Source: Caprella mutica (Eukaryota > Arthropoda > Malacostraca > Amphipoda > Caprellidae). Taken from it: a DNA stretch of 64,000 nucleotides. Below are positions 57,135-64,000 of the stretch, piece by piece; within the stretch, counting starts at the first letter, position 1, and every line of letters starts with the position of its first letter. The position numbers and the translations under genes were made by a program. The DNA is taken from positions 1 through 64,000 of the forward strand of contig CANNZV010003195.1 in the NCBI GenBank assembly GCA_947561585.1. Reading direction: 5' to 3'. Below the pieces are notes generated by a model. The model was not told where the DNA came from. It saw only the letters and a list, made by a program, of their open reading frames with translations, and made no database searches.

Positions 57135-57420
57135 CATGCGTTTAGATGGGGGGGGGGAGGAGGATTTCGATGTGGGAGAGGGGGAAATAGATGGAGGAGA
57201 GAGGGAGATAGATGGGGAAGAGCTGGATTTAGATGGGAAGATAGGGAGATTTCGTTGAGGAGAGAATGTGATTAAAATGGTAGGAGAGGGGTATTTAGAT
57301 AGGAAGAGAGGAATATTAAGATAGAAGGAGAGGGATATTTAGATGGGAAAAGAAGGGGGTTTAGTTAGGGAGGGGGAGGGGCATTAAAATGGGGACAGAA
57401 GATATTTAGAAGGGGAGAAA
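57135..57420. repeat. Purine-rich degenerate repeat
   Basis: G/A-rich + strand built from loose copies of a unit like gagagggatatttagatggg, 20-40 bp each. It starts with a run of nine G and lies between the 5' end of the LINE and the right subterminal repeats. Confidence 0.75.
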
Positions 57421-57959
57421 AGTGCTGTATTTATGCAATGCGCAGTAATACCCCTCCATGTGCGCAGTGATACCCCTATACACTATACACTTACTAGAAC
57501 ATTGCCAATAAGTATTTTATTTATTTAGGTATTATTTCGAAACTGGTTGAGAACCATCCCCATTGTTGACCATTCCATCACGAGAAAAAGAATTTCTCTA
57601 GTACCTTTAGTTTTCGAGTAAATACAGAGTTTGCGGGATTGTGCGCAGTGATACCCCGTCCGAACTTAATTTATTTTCATTGGCGTGTGATCGGATGAGG
57701 AAATTCAGTGGAGTCACAGAAAAACAAGAAAATATGCAATAGATAATTTAATAAAATCAAAGTTGAGAGTGAAATATCCAAATCATTTTAAGTTGTTAAC
57801 TTCCCATTACAGTACGATATTCTTTCTTAAATATATCATTCTTAAGAATATCAAAATAAAATACGGCGTTTTCCGTTGTGAAATATAAAAAGTGGATCAT
57901 CTGTAAAATATGCATTACGCACCCCAGCCCTGTTTGGGGTGCGAGGTGTACACAGTACA

Positions 57960-58460
57960 CTGTACAGGGGTGAACAAACGTAAAGTTGATTGAACAGGAG
58001 TGGAATTATTGGGATGCAGATTGCACAGGAGTGGAGTGATTGATTGCAGATTGTGCAATATTGAAATCACAAGGGTCCGTATTGTACTGGAGTAAAATAA
58101 TAGGGTGCAGATTGTATATGAGTGAAATCTTGGGTGTCCGGATTGGAAAAGAGTAAGAATCATTGGGGTGCCGCGTGCATATTGTATAGGACTGAAATTT
58201 TTGGCTGCAGACTGTGCAGGATAAAATCATTGTAGTGTGGATTTTTCTGGAGTAGAATAATCAAGGTGCGGATTTTACTGGAGTAAAATCATTGGAGTGC
58301 AGATTGTACATGGGTTAAATCTTAGGGTTCATATTATACAGGAGTGAACTTATTCAGGTTCGGATTGTGCGAGAATGAAATCGTTGTGGTGCGGATTATA
58401 TATGAGTAAAATTTTTTGGTGCGATTAGTGTAGGAGTGAACTTGGGTTGCGGATTCTACA
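57960..58460. repeat. Diverged tandem repeat of about 31 bp
   Basis: About 16 loose copies marked by gtgcagattgtacaggagtg and aaatcattgg. Adjacent gcagatt words are 30 bp apart at 58016 and 58046. Copies differ by many substitutions and small indels. Confidence 0.8.
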
Positions 58461-59801
58461 AGTGATCGAAAAAATGGATTCTTTCAACTGATCGAGTTTT
58501 CCCTTTCCGTCTAACTGTGTAAAACACATAAATTTCATATAAAAATTACAGTTAATTTCGGTACTTTTATATTTAGTAATACTTCTCAAACAAAAGATGG
58601 CAATAAGTCAATTTAATTGCTTGAACCATTTCCCATTTGGAAGTTAAAATTTTGGGTGATATTTGGTTTAACAGCAGTTATAGTTGATAAAAATGCATCA
58701 AATAGCAAGAAAATACTGAATTCCGTTTCGAATATTTGAAACGATGTTCAAATTGTATACAATAGAGTACTGTAAGAAATATATAAAAATAACATTAATT
58801 AATTTTGATTATATTATATTTTAAAACTGTCCATGAAAATTCAATCACAAATTGAACGTTTTCAAAATATGTTTATTCATATTTTGCACTTCAATCGAAT
58901 CAATGAATTCATTAATTTTCCTATAAAGAAAATTCCTGACATGTAATCAAAATAATTCCTTTCGTATCAATTTGGACGATGTTTCCACAGCTCGTTTGCA
59001 TCCATTTGTTCTCTGGACAAGCATCGGAACTGTGCAATACCAATTTATGAGGAGGTTGTTCTGTTTTCAATAACATTCACAATGACTATCTCTTTCCAAA
59101 AAGAAAAACTACAATAAAACTGATTGATGAGCAGATATGGATAAGAAACAAAGTTTTTCGTTCAATTTGATATTCTCCACCAAAATTGTTTATTATCACC
59201 AAATTCTACATTGCCTATTATCAAATTTTGAATAAATAGTTTCATATACATATAACTATATTATATTTGAAATATGGTAATCGTTAATTATAAAAATTAG
59301 ATCTATTTTTATCTCAATTCACAGCTTAAATTTTGCATAAAAAAGGTATGATTAATAATACCTGGAACTTTGTTCGACCTGATGAAATACCATTTTATAT
59401 TCAGATTCTCAAGATCTTGTTTTTCAAGAAACGTTTGCTGATCTTCAGCAAAATCAAAATCAAAATCTTGAAATATTGCATAATGATTGTAGACGACGTA
59501 CAGAATTTATTGAAAAAACAATTGATCGAAATTAATTTATCTAAAGCAATTGATCGCACAACAGTAGATCGAATAGCAAATTGATCGAATCAAAATTAAT
59601 TGCAAATGAAAATAGATCGATTTACACTAATTGACGATGATAATTAAACAATGGATTACCAGAGAAACTTACTTGCTTTATTTTACTAATAGTAGATCTT
59701 GTTTCCATGATTTATACATAATAAAAACATTTTCTTAAATTAACTGTTTAGCTTTGACTGAGAATTAATTATATTATAATATGGAGAACTCTTAGTTGCC
59801 A
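58461..59801. other. Intergenic, nothing recognised
   Basis: AT-rich. An 83-codon + frame at 59333-59584 shows no family resemblance. Several gatcgaat/gatcgatt words cluster at 59520-59640. Confidence 0.45.
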
Positions 59802-59977
59802 TAGTTCTGGAATCTAGATAGTTCTAGAATCTGGATAGTTCTAGAATCTAGATAGTTCAAGAATCTAGATAGTTCTAAAATCTTGAAAGTTCTAGAATGT
59901 AGATAGTTCAAGAATTTAGAAAGTTCAATAATCTAGAAAGTTCAAGAATCTAGATAGTTCTAGAATCTAGATTGTTC
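59802..59977. repeat. 17-bp minisatellite
   Basis: About ten units of gatagttctagaatcta with variants (gttcaagaatc, gaaagttc). Several units hold the perfect palindrome TTCTAGAA. The Tc1-like element begins directly at its right edge. Confidence 0.9.
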
Positions 59978-59979
59978 TA

Positions 59980-61283
59980 CAGGGTGGGGCGTAAGTTTGG
60001 AAGCAATTTTTCAAACATTAATATAATTCTTAAAAATAAGTTCCTAAGTAGGTGATAGGGTTTGAACTATAGTATAGACACTAGATTATGACGTGGCAGT
60101 GTTATTTTTTACAAAAATTTAGTCAATTCAAAAATGTCAGACAAAAGAGAAGCCATTATTGCTCTACACCGTGCCGGGAAGTCGGATTCCGTCATTTCAA
60201 AGACTCTCTCAATAGCGAGATCGACTGTTTGGAAGTGTGTGAAGCGTTTTAATGAGAGAGGAGACTTGACTGATCGTCCAAGAAGTGGTAGACCATGCTC
60301 ACAACGCACCAAACAACTGATAAAATGTGCCCGAGAGAAGATCAGGAGGAACCCGAAAAGGTCAATACGATTGTTAGCCAAAACAGCTAATGTGAGTCCC
60401 AGAACAATGAGAAGAGTTGTCAAGGAAGACCTAAAGATGTCCTCTTTCACCCTCCAAAAGAGACAGACTCTGTCAGAAGCTGTCAAGAAAAAGAGATTTG
60501 AGAGAAGCAAAGCACTTCTGAGAGAATTGAAGTCTGGCACGGCTGGTGAAATTGTTTGGTCTGACGAAAAAAATTTCACAGTGGAAATGGCTCACAACCG
60601 GAGGAATGACAGAATAATTGGTAAAAGTGCAAAAGACATCCCATACAACCAAAAAACTGTCCACAGAACCATGAAACCTGCTTCAGTAATGGTCTGGGCC
60701 GCCGTTTCAGAAACTTGGAGATCTCCTTTAATTTTTGTGGAACAAGGCGCCAAAATCAATGCTAAATGTTATATTGAGAATATTTTGACGCCAATATTGG
60801 AGTCAGCTAAGGATCACTTCGGTAATGACACTCTATGGAAATTTCAGCAAGACGGCGCGACTTCACATTCTGCAAATGTCACTCAAAACTGGTGCCATGA
60901 CCATTGACCATCTTACACGGTTTTGGTCCAAAGAAATGTGGCCTCCCTGCTCCCCTGATGTTAATCCTATGGACTTTTCGGTATGGTCCATCCTTGAATC
61001 GAAGGCCTGTGGTAAATTCCATCGCAGTGTGGATGATTTAAAGCGTTCGCTTCAGAGATCTTGGAAGAAAATTTCACAAGAACAGTTGCGTGCCGCAGTA
61101 GGAGGAGTTCGGAGGAGATTTGAGGCTGTTATTAAAAACAAGGGGGGACATTTTGAATAAATTTATGGTTTTTGAATTCTTAAAACCCTTATGTAATAAT
61201 ACATAACTGTAAATTATTAAATATATTTTTCGTTGGAATATAATATGCACTTTCATTTGCTTCCAAACTTATGCCCCACCCTG
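59980..61283 (+). mobile_element. Tc1/mariner-like element (DD37D type), nearly intact
   Basis: Length 1304 bp. TA duplications at 59978-59979 and 61284-61285. Terminal inverted repeats start CAGGGTGGGGCGTAAGTTTG on the left and differ by one base (CATAAG) on the right, over about 27 bp. A single transposase gene occupies 60134-61160. Sequence and TIR start (CAGGGTG) tie it to the older copy at 48462-52145. Confidence 0.93.
60134..61160 (+). pseudogene. DD37D Tc1/mariner-like transposase, one frameshift
   Basis: Cut-and-paste DNA transposase. From the ATG at 60134: an N-terminal helix-turn-helix (about 5-45), a GRP motif at 52-54, and a second HTH (about 70-100). Catalytic D144 lies in VWSDEKNF and D240 in FQQDGATSHSAN. 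The frame stops at 60905-60907. The rest, in the next frame, contains CSPDVNPMDFSVWSILE with the third Asp and ends with GGHFE before the stop at 61158-61160. The cause is an exact 7-bp tandem duplication, tgaccat at 60898-60904 and 60905-60911. Allowing for it, 37 residues separate the second and third Asp, and the total is about 340 residues, normal for the family. All three catalytic residues are present. Confidence 0.9.
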
Positions 61284-61394
61284 TACATAACTTGTGAAAT
61301 AGAAGTTAAATAATTAATTAATTAATTTAGTATAGTTTTAAAGTTGCTTCGGAAAAAATCCTTATCACTGACGTAAAATAAAATGTTTATGGAT

Positions 61395-61660
61395 GCAGAA
61401 ATGTTACTCCGTGAATGCAGTTACTTACCAAGTAATGCGACGAAAAGGGAAACAAGCACCGGTAGCTGCATTCACTGATACAAGAGGAAAATGAGGAGGA
61501 TATAGTTAATGAAGCCTATGAGCCTAAATAACATAAAAATTTATGATCTCGTTTAAAAAGGAAAAGCTTTTTTACTTTTTATGTGTATTTAAAATCATTG
61601 TAATTTAAAAATTCCATCTATCAATGACGAATGTTTGTGATAAACATATTCAAATTGGCA
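61395..61660 (+). repeat. Dispersed repeat B, partial copy
   Basis: tgttactccgtgaatgcagt and gctgcattcactgatacaag match the low-coordinate end of the copy at 22020-22130 in the same orientation, followed by a decayed AT-rich continuation. Confidence 0.55.
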
Positions 61661-61958
61661 AAGCAACCTTTATGACGAAATATATAAGATGCTCACTCTA
61701 CAAAAGAATAAACAAAATTCATAATATGTTGTTGTTGGTTAAATACCGTATGGGAAGACAATGTAAATGATAGATAATTACATATACAGAATCGAAGGAT
61801 AAGGATACATTAAGTATCAAATAATATAAATTACTAGAATTGAAAATAATCAGCAAGTTTTGTTTCGTTGTGTATACGTATTTATACTTCCTTTGTTTTC
61901 AGTAGCTGATCTATTCGATCGATTTTTATTTCGATCAATTGAAGAGTAACTTTGATTA

Positions 61959-62208
61959 GTGATCTACGCAAAATTCTCCATCGCTGACTAGTAACAGTGT
62001 AAAGTGATCTACAGCTCCAGATCACTTTACAAAAGTTCCAAATGATTCGACTGTAAAGTGCTCTACACGCGTAGATCACTTTTCATTACTCTCACTTCGC
62101 ATTCAAACATAGTAATCTACGGTAATATAAGCGTAGATCATTATTCAGGTATCAATGTTACTCTCTCACAGACTGCAACTGATCTACGCTAAGAATAATT
62201 TTGCAATT
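61959..62208. promoter_or_regulatory. Cluster of GATCTACGC motifs with a perfect hairpin
   Basis: The 9-bp word gatctacgc or its complement, or close variants, occurs at about 61959, 62007, 62050, 62113, 62138 and 62197 in both orientations. gtaaagtgatct (61999-62010) is perfectly inverted at 62019-62030 with an 8-base loop. The cluster lies 250-500 bp upstream of a candidate first exon, so it might be a regulatory array, or just a decayed palindromic repeat. Confidence 0.4.
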
Positions 62209-62462
62209 TGTAACGAGCCTTCTGATTGGCTAGAGCTGCTAGACATTAAGTACAGTGAGTTCTAACATTATTGGTATATTATTACAGTGCAGGTTATTGA
62301 GAGTTTTATTATTACTGTACTGCAATAATTATTATTTATAATATAAAGTTAATGAAAAAAATTTGTTGTAACAATGAGTAATTTTTATTAAAACAATTCA
62401 TTATGATATTTTTTATATATATTAAAAAACAATTATTTATATTAAATTGAAGTTTAGATAAT

Positions 62463-62505
62463 ATGAACGGTGCAAATAATGTTGCAGATAATTTGAATAG
62501 TAAAG
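62463..62505 (+). CDS. Candidate first coding exon, partial gene
   Basis: ATG at 62463-62465 with A at -3, then 14 codons (MNGANNVADNLNSK) and one extra base. The exon ends AAAG directly followed by GTGAGTAAG, close to the ideal donor consensus. An ATTGG box lies at 62213 and an AT-rich leader precedes the ATG. The peptide is hydrophilic and unlike chance AT-rich frames. Further exons would lie beyond the window. Upstream ATGs in the leader weaken the call. No family recognised. Confidence 0.35.
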
Positions 62506-63559
62506 GTGAGTAAGAAAATAACTATCAATATTTAAAATATCGATGTAGGTAAATGAAACTAAATACAAACTGTGACAGTCAAAGTATACATATATAATAA
62601 TGTTATTAGTTATTACATTGAAAATAAGTCGTGTGCAATGACACTGTAAGTAATTAAAACTATATTTTATTACACATCTAACGATAAAAAATTGTATACT
62701 TTTTCCGAACACTAAGTTTTAATATTTTATTGAAACTTTTGAAAAGTCGTCAAAAAAGTGTGACAATTGTAACACAAGCATATAATAATTATAATTTAGT
62801 CCAATAATGTAATATTATTTTAAGTATAATATAGTAATTATTGGTCGTTATCAATTTTTTCGATTAATAAATGGTAAGTATATCAGTTGTCAATGTAAGT
62901 GTTTCTTTTTAATTAATTCCCGCGTTTATAATTTTGGTTTATTTTCCTTGTTGGTAGCTAACGGTTACTGTGAGGGGGGGGGGGACTAACAGGGGGAGGG
63001 GGTAGATACAGTGGAGAGGTATCCTTTATGTATTTACTACAGTTTCACAAATAGAATAAGTGAATGATTACACTGAGAAAAATGATGTCTCTATTTAACT
63101 GTTTGCTCATATTTCTTTGTTGACTGATATTTAATAATGTACGACAGTATATAAAATATTAATGAAAGATCATTTTAATTTTGGCACTAAGATCAAGGGG
63201 GTTGAGCATGCATTGCTGTGTGTGTGTGTATATTGCTATAAGCTTCATAGTCAGATATAGGCATGTAGTAACTTGTATTTCTTCGATTTTCTATTGATGA
63301 TCTATCATTGATATTAGATTCACCTAAAATTAACTGCTTGGGAAATGGTATTTATTTCTGTAATAAATATTAACAATTTTTTAGGAGCCAAGCAATTCAA
63401 TTTTATAATATAATTGAAGTATAATGTATACATTATACAGTATAACATATAAACTCCGCGCACTTTACTCAATAATTACTCGTGATTACGAAATGTATGT
63501 AAGTGTATGAAGCGGGGCTGACACTGACGGGAAACTCATGAATGGGGAAAACGAACAAT
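62506..63559. other. Possible intron/intergenic; contains repeat C copy
   Basis: 62880-63200 is a reverse-oriented relative of dispersed repeat C, with G tracts at 62974 and 62990. The rest is AT-rich without structure, apart from a short (GT)n tract near 63220. Confidence 0.5.
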
Positions 63560-64000
63560 GCTTGAAAGAGTATTAGAGTATCTAGGAAAACCTACCTAAC
63601 TAGAGTATCTATGAACCTAGGTAGATACTGTAGTTAGGTAGCTACTGACTAAGGAACTAGATACACTAGTCTTTCCCAGTAGAACTAGATAGGTGGAAGA
63701 GAACTAGATAGGTACTAATATGATGGTATAAGAATCGAGCCATCTTGAAATAAGCTCATGTGTATATATTAAACTTAATAAACACATTTAAAAAAACTAG
63801 TTTGGTACCTAGTTAGGTAACTAGTTACAGAAGTCAGGTAACCAGATATACTAGTTAGATACCTAATTCCATTAGTTACCTAACTAGTTATACTAGTTAC
63901 TCAACTATTTATACTCGTTTTCATTATTAATTACTGTAAGTTACACTAGTTACCTAACTAGCTACACTAGTTAACTAACAAGGTAATCGCACTAGTTACC
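63560..64000. repeat. Degenerate ACTAGTTACCTAACTAG repeat
   Basis: Loose tandem repetition of an approximately 18-20 bp, partly palindromic word (actagttacctaactag, ctagttaggtaactag, gaactagataggta), densest from 63790 to the window end, where it continues to the right. Confidence 0.7.

Larger units (their letters stand above)
54806..57663. mobile_element. DNA element with 22-bp TIRs and subterminal repeats
   Basis: TCGGACGGGGTATCACTGCG plus CA at 54806-54827 is perfectly inverted at 57642-57663. Further copies of the core ggggtatcactgcgca or its complement lie near 54837, 55199, 57437 and 57459, all close to the ends, which resembles the subterminal binding sites of hAT- or P-type transposons. 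The middle is largely a LINE insertion and a purine-rich tract. No transposase and no target duplication were seen. Confidence 0.72.

Overview
The window is eukaryotic, AT-rich, intron-scale intergenic DNA, most likely from an insect. The evidence is its mobile-element content: BEL/Pao-type Gag genes, Tc1/mariner transposases of the DD37D type, TTAA-flanked piggyBac-like elements, pogo-like and hAT-like elements, and Jockey- and CR1-like LINE fragments. No complete host gene is visible. I cannot name the order or species. Open reading frames inside the tandem arrays exist because several unit lengths are multiples of three and are not treated as genes.

Layout. 1-2.25 kb: a 131-bp satellite that enters from the left and reverses direction at a hairpin. 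3.4-6.0 kb: three copies of a palindromic MITE with TA target duplications, and an 18-bp minisatellite. 6.35-10.4 kb: a run of further minisatellites (units of 21, 22, 21, 24, 21 and 20 bp). 11.3-24.05 kb: a very large inverted repeat. One arm carries a 3.9-kb gag-only LTR retrotransposon with apparently identical LTRs. Its centre holds a 3.3-kb foldback element with an 8-bp target duplication and two convergent, decayed Tc1/IS630-type transposases. 24-39 kb: sparse DNA with two more tandem arrays, a tRNA-like sequence, a TTAA element and a foldback. 39.5-45.2 kb: a second gag-only LTR retrotransposon (5.65 kb, target duplication ATGAG), whose gag is split by a -1 shift at a run of nine A. 45.3-46.2 kb: a TTAA element and a pogo-like MITE. 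48.0-52.25 kb: a nest in which a piggyBac-like MITE contains a Tc1-like element, which contains two TTAA elements and a LINE. 54.8-57.7 kb: an element with 22-bp terminal inverted repeats and subterminal repeats, holding a CR1-like LINE. 58-64 kb: two more tandem arrays, a nearly intact 1.3-kb DD37D Tc1-like element, a cluster of GATCTACGC motifs, and a candidate first coding exon (62463-62505) of a gene leaving the window on the + strand.

How the parts relate. Both LTR elements have LTRs, target duplications and gag but no protease, reverse transcriptase or integrase, so they would need an autonomous relative to move. Three tandem arrays with different unit lengths share GGAATATTCC/GGAATGTTCC-type cores, the heat-shock-element dimer pattern GAAnnTTC, and a fourth carries TTCTAGAA (TTCnnGAA). 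The 24-bp array also shares about 20 bp with the 131-bp satellite, which suggests common seeding. All boundaries were read by eye; divergences and unit counts are approximate.
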